64,000 nt of DNA from Thraustochytrium sp. TN22 (taxonomy: Eukaryota > Sar > Bigyra > Thraustochytrida > Thraustochytriidae): NCBI GenBank assembly GCA_013306675.1, contig JABLUY010000049.1:105125-169124 (forward strand), written 5' to 3'. Both the position numbers and the translations under genes were made by a program. Positions 37,624-47,556 of this stretch are shown here, in pieces. The notes below the pieces were generated by a model. The model had not been told where the DNA came from. It saw nothing but the letters and a program-made list of their open reading frames with translations, and did no database searches. Position 1 is the stretch's first letter. Each line of letters opens with the position of its first letter.

Positions 37624-39440
37624 GTGGTGGCAGGGCTGCCTGCGCCCACCAAGGCCGCCTTGGTAGCTACAGCCGGCGACGCCGGCGCAGCGGCCTCGAC
37701 GCTGGCCTCCTCGACGCTGGCCGCGGTCTCCGTCTCCGGCTGCACGAAGCGCTGCTCAAAGAGGATAGGCTGCGAGGAGTCGTCCTGGAACATGTCAAAG
37801 TCCTCGATCTGCTCGCGCTGATGGTCGCGGATCTGCGCCGAGCACTGGCGGATCTTGGCGGCCACCTCTTCGCGCTGGCGGCAGACAGAGGCGCTCGTGG
37901 GCCGCTTGAGGTCCGCGACCGGCAGGCGCTCGCGAATGACGCCCTCGCCGACCTTCTCGGTGGCCTTGGCGAGCCAGGCGGCCTTGAGGTCGCGGCGCAC
38001 CTGGGGCGCACTGGACTGCAGGCACTCGAGGAAGTCGTGCCAGGCGAGCGAGAGCGTGGCGGACCAGGTTTCCAGCTCGGCGCTAAAGGCCGCGGCGAAG
38101 GCCTCCATGGTGCGCGCCGCGGGTGTGCCGGCCAGCGTGGGCGTGAGCTCGATGCGCGCGAGCGGCGTGAGCGAGGCGCCGCGCGCGCCCAGCACGCGCG
38201 TGTCGGCGACCGTGAGCTTGCTCAGCAGCAGGTCGATGCAGGCGGCCAGCGAGCCGTGCGAGGACCGCAGCGGGAAGAGGCAGGCACGCCGCGCCGCCTC
38301 CATGTCCTGCGCCTTGCTGTCGCTCAGGACCCGCTGCCCCGCCTCGGCCAGCGCTGGCGGCTCTGGCTCGTCGTGCTCCTGTTTGGCGTCCTCGTCCACT
38401 TCGGCGCCCGCATCGTCCTCTTGCTCGTCGTTGCCCTTGATGGGCTTTGGAGGCAAGCCCGCGTCGCGGCCGCTGTTTGGGCTGGCGAGGTCCGCCTCGG
38501 CGGTGGGGTCGCCATACAGGTACTGCGCGAGCGAGAGGCCGGAGGCGTCCGGCTCGTAGTGCAGGCCGGTGACGCAGGTGTGCACGGTGGTCTCAAGCAG
38601 CGCGAAGCCGGACTTGTAAAAGTCGTCGAAGATGACCGGCACGTACTCGTGCAGGCCTTCGCCGGGGCGATTGAGCTGCACGCAGCGCGAGGCGAGCACC
38701 TCAAAGTCGGAGGGCTGCAGCTCCTCGTCGTGGCCGGGCGCGGGCGCGCGCTCGAGGCAGAAGCAGAGGCGCAGCGCGACGTTGCGTTCGCGCAGCGCAT
38801 CCAGCTCCAGACGGAAGCGCACGCCGTCGTTGAGCTGGCGCTTCTCGTCCACGTAGCGCACCATGAAGCCCTTGCTGTAGAAGACGTCGTGCACGCCGGA
38901 GATGGTGGCGTCGGAGCGGTGGCGCAAGCTGTCCAGCACGCGGCGGCCCTCCACCTCGGAGAGCTCCAGGTCGGCGGCGTCGAAGCTCGCGTACGGCGTG
39001 GCGCGGTCCGCGGGCGGCGCCTCGGCGTGGGCGCCCAAGACCAGGCGCGGGTCCTTGGGGCCACCTGCCGCCTGCGGCTGCTGCGCCCGCTTCTGCTGCG
39101 CCTGTGCGCCCTCCTTGGCCCGCGCCTCGCGCGCCGCCTTGCGCAGCTGGTCCGCGCCCTTGGCCAGCGACACCGATATCCTGTACATGCTGTGTCCGTG
39201 CAAAAGACGAAAGCGATCAAGAGCGCCGCAGCGTCCGTCAGTCCTCCATCCTCGCGTCCGTCGCGCCCTTGGCGCCTCGCAAGTGCGCGCGGCCGAGCCG
39301 AGCCGAGCCGAGCCGAGTCGGGCTGGCAAGAGACGACAAGAAGCGTCGCGGCAAGCGACCTACCCCTGCTGGTTCAGGTCCACGTTGTTGAAGGCCATGA
39401 GGCAGACGCCGACCTCGACGGCCGCGTGCAGGCCGGCCAT
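36609..39440 (-). CDS. FAM135: FAM135-type lipase-like protein (two exons)
   Basis: Exons at 39364-39440 and 36609-39189, 885 residues. Exon 1 encodes MAGLHAAVEVGVCLMAFNNV and ends NVDLNQQG, matching the FAM135 N-terminus (remembered human form: VEFSVEL-FYNVDLFQRG). The 174-nt intron starts GTAGGT and ends ACACAG, and splicing joins GG to C to give Gly-Met-Tyr-Arg-Ile-Ser, again as in FAM135. Starting at the ATG at 39188 alone would lose this domain. An N-terminal FAM135 domain is followed by a low-complexity linker (about 530-620) and a DUF676-like alpha/beta hydrolase: VVVFVHGFLGSSWDLR, nucleophile CHSIGS (Cys replaces the first Gly of GxSxG), MSSPHLGS, and the Asp/His region SHQDQYVPYHSARLE. 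A serine esterase role is inferred; the substrate is unknown. Confidence 0.88.
39190..39363 (-). other. Spliceosomal intron in the FAM135 gene
   Basis: 174 nt with GTAGGT donor and CACAG acceptor, phase 2. It contains a CGGCT/GCCGA pentamer repeat (about 39296-39320). Support comes from restoration of the family N-terminus and the reading frame. Confidence 0.82.
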
Positions 39441-39757
39441 GGCGCCGCGCCCGGCCGCGCCCGCCGCCCGCGCCGGCCGGGTCCGCGGCGGCGGCGGCGA
39501 CGACAGCGGCGACTGCGCGGCGGCGGCCTGGTCCGAGGCGGGCGCGCCGCGGCGAGGGGCTTGGGCCCCTTTCTGCGTCCCGTTGGGCCCCTTGCGCGAG
39601 AGGCGCGAGAGCGTCGCGCGCGGCGGCGTCACAGTCAGAGCCGCGTGGCGCGCGGCTCGGGGCGGCTTGGAGCGCCTGGATGCCGACGCGGTCGCCTTGG
39701 CCTCGGCCGCGGTCGCCTCCGGCGGCGTCGGCGGCGTCGAGATCGCCATCGGCGAGG
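39441..39757. other. Divergent intergenic region
   Basis: 317 bp between the FAM135 start and the next forward start; GC-rich, no gene recognised. The FAM135 frame stays open upstream of its ATG, so a longer N-terminus cannot be excluded. Confidence 0.5.
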
Positions 39758-40330
39758 ATGGACGCCCAGAAAGGACCCGAGACGAACGAGAGCGAGGGCG
39801 CCGACCGGCTAAAACCGGGCGGCGTCGAGGAGGATGGCGCGGCGCTGGCGCTGCAGCAACTGCTGACGCGAGTGCGCAGCGCAAAGGCGATGCTGCAGGA
39901 GGAGGACGAGCGCGTGGAAGCGGACTTGCGGCGCCACGAAGCCAAGATCGGCGACGAGGCCACCTCGTACGAGGTGGCGGGCCTCTCCGACCCGGCGCTC
40001 TATTACGCGGGCGCCGGCGCCTCTGCAGCCGCCGGCGCCTCTGCGGCTGCGGCCGAGGCCAAGTGCCGGGACGAGGACCTGCTTTGTGTGCCGCCCACTC
40101 CGCGACCGCCGCCGGAGCTGGCCGGCCTTTTAGCCGGCTGCCACCTTGAGAGCTTTCCCCGCGACGTGAGCGAGGACGACGTGAGCGGTACTACTGACGA
40201 CAGCGATGGCGTGCGCCACAACGAGAGCAAGTACGAGCCCCTCAAGGTTGACAGGCGTCTAGGAGCGGACTTGGACCGCCTCGACGTCGACGAGGCCAAG
40301 ACCCGAGACGCCGAGGCGAAGCTCTCTTGA
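39758..40330 (+). CDS. Small acidic protein of unknown function
   Basis: 190 residues from the ATG at 39758 (MDAQKGPETNESEG). A helical segment at about 25-65 (LQQLLTRVRSAKAMLQEEDERVEADLRRHEAK) could form a coiled coil. It is followed by an Ala/Gly spacer and an acidic, Asp/Ser-rich C-terminal half (SEDDVSGTTDDSDG, DVDEAKTRDAEAK). No domain is recognised. Codon use matches the neighbours, but composition alone is weak support. Confidence 0.5.
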   Translation: MDAQKGPETNESEGADRLKPGGVEEDGAALALQQLLTRVRSAKAMLQEEDERVEADLRRHEAKIGDEATSYEVAGLSDPALYYAGAGASAAAGASAAAAEAKCRDEDLLCVPPTPRPPPELAGLLAGCHLESFPRDVSEDDVSGTTDDSDGVRHNESKYEPLKVDRRLGADLDRLDVDEAKTRDAEAKLS

Positions 40331-40918
40331 TCGGCGTCTGCCTTCCGGGCTGCCGGGCTGTGACTGGTCGGCCTCAGGCTGGGCCGCCACGCGGTTGGGC
40401 TGGCCGCCGCCATTATCACTTTTGGGTGAAGATCGCTGTGCTGACCGCGCCGAACATTCCCCCAGGACCCCGCTACGAGGCGGCGATGATTGGTGGTAAG
40501 CTAGCTACACTGCTACAGGCCCGGCCCCTGGGCAGTAGGAGATAGTTAGTTACCAGCAAGAAAAAATCCAGATGCATGACTTTTTGCCCTCAGCTGAGAC
40601 TCCGCTTGGCACTGCAGGCTACAGCGAAGAGATAAAGAAGTCGGCCACCCAGGCCTGCACAACGCAACGCAAAGCCTCTCACAACTTCCCACCGCTCGGA
40701 GACTGCGCAGGCGGCCAGGTCGGCCACTGCGCGCGGGCGGCGCGGCCGCCTTTTCAGCGTGGCGGCAGAGATCTGGCAGTGCCCTCCCTGCACTGTGCGC
40801 CCAGGAAGCGTCATCTGCGAATCACTCTTGGCAGATGATGCAGTGCCTCCGACTCCGAGTCGCGCCTGCTCGTGCTTGGCTGCGTCGCAGTTCGCGTTCT
40901 GGCAGAATCTGACTGTCA
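40331..40918. other. Intergenic region upstream of the retrotransposon
   Basis: About 590 bp with a CTAGCTAC word near 40501 and GCAGTG/CACTGC words around 40778-40845. No gene is supported. The insertion site shows no broken reading frame. Confidence 0.5.
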
Positions 40919-40923
40919 CCAGT
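40919..40923. repeat. Target-site duplication, left copy (CCAGT)
   Basis: Five bases, CCAGT, lie directly before the left LTR and recur directly after the right LTR at 46382-46386. Confidence 0.9.
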
Positions 40924-41339
40924 TGTTGGACAGATGGCATGAGCCGGCCGAGATCAGCACGCACAGAGACACCGACGTCGAGATGAAGCCGGCCGGCAGC
41001 CTGCTCTGAGCAGCCTGGCCTGAGCAGCCTGGCACCCCGACCGAATACATGGACCGAGCACACCGGCCGATCACATCGGCCGATCTCATGAAAAAAGACC
41101 GAAGCCTCGCGCCAGCGAGCATGCCAACCAAGCAGATCTCCAACCCCGGCTACACGGGGGAAGGAATCGCACGCGGTGGCAGTACAGGAGCGACGAGCAG
41201 CAACGTACGCTCCCCATATCACTCTCTCCCCGCGTCCTCGGTTTGCCCACACGGGCGAACTGAGGCGCGGGGCTTTTTATTCATCTACATTCGCCGTCTA
41301 CGAGTTACTTGAGTTGCAGCCAGCGTATTGCACGCAAAA
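40924..41339 (+). repeat. Left LTR (416 bp)
   Basis: Begins TGTTGG and ends GCAAAA. Internally it has a short duplicated GAGCAGCCTGG unit and a T-run at about 41275. It should contain the promoter, but I see no clear TATA box. Confidence 0.93.
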
Positions 41340-41353
41340 GGTTGTGGGCCTCT
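41340..41353 (+). promoter_or_regulatory. Probable primer-binding site for half-tRNA(iMet)
   Basis: GGTTGTGGGCC follows the LTR directly. It differs by one base from GGTTATGGGCC, the site complementary to the anticodon region of initiator tRNA-Met in Drosophila copia; the change still allows a G-U pair. tRNA identity is inferred. Confidence 0.65.
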
Positions 41354-41405
41354 GGATTACTCTCAACGCGAGCTAGCCAGATTCGAGTAACCACGAATCG
41401 GTACG

Positions 41406-44400
41406 ATGAGTGACAACGAGAGCGAGAGTGAGAATGGGCATGGGTTCAAGCCCAGGCTCCCGATTCTCAAAGGCGTCCTCCGGGACGTGTACCCCGCGTG
41501 GAAGGAGCGACTCGACACGTTCCTGCGCACGACTCGATGTCATCCGCTTCAGATCAAGGCATCGATCAAGGCGAACAAGATGAAGGTCGCAAGGCGTCAG
41601 GACGACAAGCTGTACCAAGTTCTGATGGATGCTCTGGGCAACGAGCACTACAACATGATCTCAGGCTACCAAAACCCCCACAAGCAGGGCATGAAGGCAT
41701 ACGACCTGATCAAGGAGCGCATGGAGCCTGACACCGCCGCCCATATCCTGGACCTTATGGACCAATTTATGGCCCAGCTGCAGGGGGCGACGGTAAAACA
41801 CGCCGTGAGGTCGCACTCATCCAAGGACACCTGGTACCGGAACCTCGAGCGAATGATCACCGTCTTCACGGAGACTCATGAACTCGAGGCGGCGGACCCT
41901 TTCTACTACCTTATCATGCTGGCGCTCCAACAGCATACCCATGAGCATATCGGCACCTTTCTACTCAACCTGCACGACAAGAAGCGCCTGTCCAACACGG
42001 ACGTCGACCGGGCTCTCATTCTCAACGTCCAGGCGCACGAAGCCAGGGCGCTGGAGACTGGACCCACCCCGTCTCGCACGAGCTCGCAAGCCATGGTGGC
42101 CACCCGGGACCTTACCTGTTGGAAATGCGGCGGCAACGGCCACATCAGCAGGGAGTGCACCCGAAAGGACCTTTACTGCAGCTTCCACAAGACGAACACG
42201 CACGACACCAGCTGCTGCCAGGCACGCACGAACGGCAAGCAGAAGCGTGGTCACGCCAACCACAACGACCGTCACGCCAAGAAGAAGAAGAGGACTGACA
42301 ACAGTAAGCAATCTGACAACGCTTACTGCAGCATGCTTGATGGCCCTATCGAGGAAGAGTACGCTTTCATGGCGCAGACACAGGCCAAGAACCTGGACGT
42401 CTCGGACGCTCTTCTCGACACCGGATGCACTCGCACGCTCACCTCGGACATGCAACTTCTGTCGGGCTACAAAGCTGTCAACGGCCGCAAGATCATGCTG
42501 GCCAACGGAGATTATATTCAGGCGTACGGCACCGGCGTGCTCACCCTCAGCGCGCGCGACACGATGGGTGTTATGCAAAGCATCCAAGTGGAGTCTGACT
42601 ACGTCCCCGCTGCCGCGCGCACGCTGATCGCCGTGCAAGACATCACCAAGAAGGGCATCACCTTCGCCATGGGCAAGACCTTGTGCACCCTCACGACGTC
42701 GGAGGGCGCCACGATTAAGCTCCGCAACAACAACGGCACACCTACCATCAAGGTGCAAGTCCCTACAAGTGAACAGGAGCCCGCACATGCTTTGGTCGCT
42801 CATGGCTACGCTGTAAACCCGGAGCACCTCCGCGCACATCTGCTGTATGGTCATGCAGGGCCGCGCCGTCTTGCAGCCACACTCGGCATCAAGGAGAAGA
42901 GGATCACGTACATTTGCTCCACCTGCTCCATTGCAAACAAGAAGTGGTCGCCAAGTCACCGAGGCCCTCACGCACCACGGGCGACGGCACCACGCGAGGC
43001 TGTGACCACGGACGTCATTGGTCCCTTCCCAACGCCTAGCTATGGCAAGCGGTACCGCTACGCCGTGGTATACAGGGACCTGTTTTCCGGCTACGTCTAC
43101 ATCTATTTCAAGACGGACTTGAAGAACATGGTGGACACCCTGCACCGTTTTCGCGCCGTGTGGCACGGCAACAAGGAGCGCCACGCCACCATCTACGTGG
43201 ACGCAGCAAAATACTACACGGAGGGCGACTTCGAACAAGCATGCTCCGACTGGGGCTGGCCACAGCGCATCGCGCATCCATTCCAGCACTCCAGCCACCC
43301 TGCTGAGGGCGTCTTGCGGCCACTCCAAGAAGCCATGCGCGCTTTTCTCGTTACCGCAAACCTGACCGATGACCTCTGGCCTGCGGCACTCGCCATGGCT
43401 GTACAGACGAGAAATGTCATCAAGCCCAAGCAGGGCAAGCTGAGCCCTCACGAGCTTCACTTCGGCAAGGCCCCAGACACCTCTCATCTGCACGTGTTTG
43501 GATCCCCGGCCACGGCCAAGCGTCCCGTGGCGGGACGCAAAGAGCCAACCCGAGGCATCAAGTGCATCTACCTGGGGCCATCGATGTCCCACGCGTTTGG
43601 CACTCACACGCTGCTGAACCTGGAAACCGGCGCGATTATGCACTCCAACAGCGCCGACATCCATGAAGAAGCCATCCTTACTCGCGCTACGCAGTACTGG
43701 AACATCTACGACTTCACGGATCATCTGCCACAGCATCACAAGGACCACGTGGCAACGCTCGGCAAACGCACTGCCGACGACGCAGAACTCAACTCTGCTA
43801 CGCTGCAGCCACGCAAGAGACGCGAGGCGGCACGGGAAACGACAACCGCGGCCGAGGGACAACAGGATCTTCACATGGGGCAACACCCAGCCAGCGCTTC
43901 CGACCTCGAGGACCGCCGCGACCAGGAGGAGGATGCCGACGACGCGCTCCTTCACCCTGACAACCACCACAGCTCAAGCCCCGGGGGCGACGCCGCCAGT
44001 GCGGGCAGCTACTACGACAGCGACGACGACGCGTCGGCTAACACGACGCCACCACCGCCGCAGCCAACAACTTCACGCTCAGGCCGCACGGTGCGACCAC
44101 CGGATCGGATTAACGCCGGGCCCGAGGCGCTTGGCGCAGCACGGCGCCACTCGTACATCGCCTTCTTCGCTGGCCAATTCGGCTACATCTGCGAGAGACC
44201 AGTCAACACTCGCGGGGGCGCGTCAGACCAAGATACGCTAAACGCGTTCCTGGCTGCAAATACGAGTGATGACGGTCTCGCCAGGCCGCCACCGCAAGCA
44301 AAGCGGGTAGCCGGCATTGAAGCAGCCGCGAAGAGCGAGCCGGAGCCAAAGACGCTGAACGAGATCAAGAACCTTCCGCCGTCGCTACGCGAGGAGTGGG

Positions 44401-46049
44401 AGGAGTCCATGCAGATCGAGTTCAGTGGCCTCATGCGGGCAGGCACGTTCAGGGAGGTCCCAGAGGACTTCAAGCTTCCTCGCGGCATCAGGGCGATGCC
44501 ACTCAAGTGGGTCTTTCGCAGGAAGGACACCGGCCGCAAGAAGTCAAGGCTCGTGGCCATCGGCACGAACGAGACGATCGTGAACGAGTTCGATATCTAC
44601 GCGTCCACGGTTGAGAAGACCAGTCTCCGGATCGTCACCATCATCGCGCTGACCATGGGCTTTCGGTTCTGCCAGCTTGACGTGCCCCAGGCGTACGTCA
44701 TCGCAAAGATCCCTCCTAGCGAGGAGCACTACGTGATAGCGCCAAAGGGCATCGCGGGCGTCAGACCAGGCCACGTTTGGAGGCTGGGCGCTAGTCTTTA
44801 CGGACTACGTTCAGCAGGCGCGCGATTCAAGACCCACCTGACCAAAGTGCTCACCGAGCTCGGCTTCCGCCAGAGCGAGGCGGACGCGTCGATATACCTC
44901 GAGACGGACACTGAGACTGGGGCGATCATCACCTACATCGTGGCACACGTGGACGACCTGCGGGTCGCCGCGGCACCGGAACGACTTGACGGTGTCGTCG
45001 CGCGCATCAACAAGCTCATGAAGGTCACCAAGGAATCGGGAGAGGACCTCAAGTACCTGGGCGTCAGGATGGTGCACGACCTCGACCGCAACGTGGTGAC
45101 ACTGGATCAGGAGAGCCATGCGCTGTCGATCCTGCGCAGCGCGGGCGAGAGCGGGCGCAGCTACGAGCGCTGCAACGGGTCCCGCACGCCCATGACACCC
45201 AAGTCTGAACTACCGGAGCATGACACGGAGGAGCACGGGGAAACCTACCGCAAAGACGTGGGAGGCATCATGTACCTGCTCAACACTCGACCGGACCTGG
45301 CCTACACGATGCACGAGTTATCACGACACGCTCATCGGAACGGAGCCATTCACCAACAAGCTGTCATTCGGGCGATCAGATACATCGCAAAGACACGGGA
45401 CCAGAAGATAGTACTACGACCGGTCGATCCCAAACAGGGGTTCGAGATACGTATCTTCTGCGACGCGAGTCATGCCCAGAGGCTCGACTCGCACCGCAAA
45501 GGCACAACCGGGTACATCATCGCTTTGGGCTCGTCAGCAGTGGCTTGGCGGTCAACACGCCAACCAGTTATCGCAGCGTCGACACAGCACGCTGAGCTTC
45601 TCGCAATGTACGAAGCATACCAGGCAGGCCTCGCTACACGGCACCTGCTGGAGGATCTAGGCATTTTCGTGCCAATCATCCGCATGTTCTCGGACTCGGA
45701 GTCGGCTATCAAGGCCATAGGTAAGCGGGCTTACTCCAAGGTGTCGCGTCATCTGGCAATTCGCTTTCTGCGACTCGCATTCGAGATCGACATGGGACGT
45801 CTCGTGATTAGCCACATGGCTGGCGAGGAACTACCGGCTGATCTGCTGACCAAGGCCCTCACTGGTGATAAGCATGAGCAACACATGCATGCCATCCTCA
45901 ATGGAGCTCTCTACCCTCCCGAGCAGTCAACCATCTCGGTACGGGCAAGGAGCTCCGGGGGCGTGTTGGACAGATGGCATGAGCCGGCCGAGATCAGCAC
46001 GCACAGAGACACCGACGTCGAGATGAAGCCGGCCGGCAGCCTGCTCTGA
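41406..46049 (+). CDS. Ty1/copia gag-pol polyprotein
   Basis: 1547 residues in one frame. Gag (about 1-230) ends in a zinc knuckle at about 239-252 (CWKCGGNGHISREC). The aspartic protease site is DTGC at 338. Integrase has an HHCC zinc motif (about 475-510) and catalytic Asp536, Asp599 and Glu634, a DD(35)E spacing. Reverse transcriptase covers about 1030-1190 with QLDVPQAYV and HVDDL near 1181; His replaces Tyr of the usual YVDD box. RNase H starts at about 1350 (FCDASH; QHAELLAM; FSDSESAI; PADLLTKAL). The last 29 codons lie inside the right LTR, so U3 also encodes protein. There is no frameshift between gag and pol; copia-type elements regulate the Gag:Pol ratio in other ways. Confidence 0.95.
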   Translation: MSDNESESENGHGFKPRLPILKGVLRDVYPAWKERLDTFLRTTRCHPLQIKASIKANKMKVARRQDDKLYQVLMDALGNEHYNMISGYQNPHKQGMKAYDLIKERMEPDTAAHILDLMDQFMAQLQGATVKHAVRSHSSKDTWYRNLERMITVFTETHELEAADPFYYLIMLALQQHTHEHIGTFLLNLHDKKRLSNTDVDRALILNVQAHEARALETGPTPSRTSSQAMVATRDLTCWKCGGNGHISRECTRKDLYCSFHKTNTHDTSCCQARTNGKQKRGHANHNDRHAKKKKRTDNSKQSDNAYCSMLDGPIEEEYAFMAQTQAKNLDVSDALLDTGCTRTLTSDMQLLSGYKAVNGRKIMLANGDYIQAYGTGVLTLSARDTMGVMQSIQVESDYVPAAARTLIAVQDITKKGITFAMGKTLCTLTTSEGATIKLRNNNGTPTIKVQVPTSEQEPAHALVAHGYAVNPEHLRAHLLYGHAGPRRLAATLGIKEKRITYICSTCSIANKKWSPSHRGPHAPRATAPREAVTTDVIGPFPTPSYGKRYRYAVVYRDLFSGYVYIYFKTDLKNMVDTLHRFRAVWHGNKERHATIYVDAAKYYTEGDFEQACSDWGWPQRIAHPFQHSSHPAEGVLRPLQEAMRAFLVTANLTDDLWPAALAMAVQTRNVIKPKQGKLSPHELHFGKAPDTSHLHVFGSPATAKRPVAGRKEPTRGIKCIYLGPSMSHAFGTHTLLNLETGAIMHSNSADIHEEAILTRATQYWNIYDFTDHLPQHHKDHVATLGKRTADDAELNSATLQPRKRREAARETTTAAEGQQDLHMGQHPASASDLEDRRDQEEDADDALLHPDNHHSSSPGGDAASAGSYYDSDDDASANTTPPPPQPTTSRSGRTVRPPDRINAGPEALGAARRHSYIAFFAGQFGYICERPVNTRGGASDQDTLNAFLAANTSDDGLARPPPQAKRVAGIEAAAKSEPEPKTLNEIKNLPPSLREEWEESMQIEFSGLMRAGTFREVPEDFKLPRGIRAMPLKWVFRRKDTGRKKSRLVAIGTNETIVNEFDIYASTVEKTSLRIVTIIALTMGFRFCQLDVPQAYVIAKIPPSEEHYVIAPKGIAGVRPGHVWRLGASLYGLRSAGARFKTHLTKVLTELGFRQSEADASIYLETDTETGAIITYIVAHVDDLRVAAAPERLDGVVARINKLMKVTKESGEDLKYLGVRMVHDLDRNVVTLDQESHALSILRSAGESGRSYERCNGSRTPMTPKSELPEHDTEEHGETYRKDVGGIMYLLNTRPDLAYTMHELSRHAHRNGAIHQQAVIRAIRYIAKTRDQKIVLRPVDPKQGFEIRIFCDASHAQRLDSHRKGTTGYIIALGSSAVAWRSTRQPVIAASTQHAELLAMYEAYQAGLATRHLLEDLGIFVPIIRMFSDSESAIKAIGKRAYSKVSRHLAIRFLRLAFEIDMGRLVISHMAGEELPADLLTKALTGDKHEQHMHAILNGALYPPEQSTISVRARSSGGVLDRWHEPAEISTHRDTDVEMKPAGSLL

Positions 46050-46381
46050 GCAGCCTGGCCTGAGCAGCCTGGCACCCCGACCGAATACATGGACCGAGCA
46101 CACCGGCCGATCACATCGGCCGATCTCATGAAAAAAGACCGAAGCCTCGCGCCAGCGAGCATGCCAACCAAGCAGATCTCCAACCCCGGCTACACGGGGG
46201 AAGGAATCGCACGCGGTGGCAGTACAGGAGCGACGAGCAGCAACGTACGCTCCCCATATCACTCTCTCCCCGCGTCCTCGGTTTGCCCACACGGGCGAAC
46301 TGAGGCGCGGGGCTTTTTTTATTCATCTACATTCGCCGTCTACGAGTTACTTGAGTTGCAGCCAGCGTATTGCACGCAAAA
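45964..46381 (+). repeat. Right LTR (418 bp)
   Basis: Identical by eye to the left LTR except for two extra Ts in one T-run (about 46314-46320). A purine-rich AAGGAGCTCCGGGGG-type tract before it may be the plus-strand primer site. Confidence 0.93.
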
Positions 46382-46386
46382 CCAGT
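46382..46386. repeat. Target-site duplication, right copy (CCAGT)
   Basis: Matches 40919-40923. Confidence 0.9.
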
Positions 46387-46894
46387 CAACAACTTGAAGC
46401 AGATGACATGCTCGCGGCCACGGCGGCGAGCGCCCGTGCCCCTGGTCAACGAGCAGCCAGGTGCAGTGGTTGGTTCGCCAGTGTCCGCTGGCAGCCAGCT
46501 CGGAGTTACGAGCAGCGTCTTGAACTCTGGTCCAGCCCGCCTCAGCTCAGCTGGCTGATCTGACAGGCTCAGGCTCTTGCACTGGCAGTGCGGCCTCGTT
46601 GCACTGGCAGTGCGGCCTCGGGCGTGCAGGGCTCTGCAGGCAAGGTCGGTTGTTGAAAAGAAGCTGGCCGCGGGGATGATCGCCTTGCACTGTCGATGCC
46701 AGGACCTGGCCTAGTTTGCCCCGTGCGCCCCCGTGTCCGGCGGACGAGTTTGCCCACGGCGCTTTCCGCGAAGGCGCCTTGGCCACCAGCTTGCGCGCGA
46801 CTCGTACCACGGCGCGCGAGGGCCAGGCGCGCGCAGACGCGCAAGAGGGCACGGGCGAGGCGGCGAGGCGGGCGAGGGCTGCCGAGCGAGCAAG
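46387..46894. other. Region upstream of aspartate-semialdehyde dehydrogenase
   Basis: About 510 bp. A 22-bp unit containing the small palindrome GCACTGGCAGTGC is repeated exactly twice at 46577-46620. The frame is open from 46733, but the leader is Arg/Gly-rich and not conserved in style. Confidence 0.55.
46577..46620. repeat. Two exact tandem copies of a 22-bp palindromic unit
   Basis: Copies at 46577-46598 and 46599-46620. Each includes GCACT-GGC-AGTGC, suggesting a possible paired binding site upstream of the amino-acid biosynthesis gene. Confidence 0.85.
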
Positions 46895-47524
46895 ATGCGC
46901 GTCGGCGTGATCGGGTGCACGGGCGCCGTGGGCGAGGAGCTCATCAAGGTGCTGGGCGCGCGGCAGGACCGCCTGGGCGGCGTGACGCAGCTGCGGCTGC
47001 TGGCGAGCGCCAAGTCGGCCGGCAAGGAGGTGGACGCCGGCGTGTTCGGGCATATCACCGTGGAGGAGTTCTCCCTGGACAAGGTGGAGCGGCTGGATGT
47101 GGTGTTCATGGCCGTGTCCGGGGACTTCGCCAAGAAGTACGCGCCGGAGATCGCCAAGCGCGGGCCGGTGGTGATTGACAACTCCTCGGCGTTCCGCTAC
47201 GACGCTGACGTGCCGCTGGTCGTGCCGGAGATCAACGCGCACGCCGCCAAGGGCGCCAAGATCATCGCCAACCCGAACTGCACCACGGCCATCGCCGCCA
47301 TGGCGCTCTGGCCGCTGCACCGCGCCTTTGGCATCAAGCGCGTCATCGTGTCCACGTACCAGGCGGCCAGCGGCGCCGGCGCGGAGGGCATGGCGGAGCT
47401 GGAGGATCAGACGCGCGCGCACGTCAAGGGCCAGGCCATGGAGGTGTCCACCTTTGCCTACCCGCTCGCCTTCAACGTCATCCCGCAGATCGACTCCTTC
47501 CAGGCCAACGACTACACGCGCGAG

Positions 47525-47556
<32 letters not shown>

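Larger units (their letters stand above)
40924..46381 (+). mobile_element. Complete Ty1/copia LTR retrotransposon
   Basis: 5458 bp bounded by CCAGT target duplications. It carries two LTRs, a primer-binding site, one uninterrupted gag-pol frame with integrase before reverse transcriptase (the Ty1/copia order), and no envelope frame. The LTRs differ only in the length of one T-run, and all catalytic residues checked are present, so the copy is young and may be active. Confidence 0.95.

Noticed and set aside
37215-39812. 865-codon plus-strand frame
   Set aside because: It is antisense to the FAM135 gene, Arg/Ala/Val/Gly-rich with no family signal; such frames arise from strong GC bias at third positions.
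41961-43970. 669-codon minus-strand frame inside the retrotransposon
   Set aside because: Antisense to gag-pol, Val/Leu/His-rich without domains.
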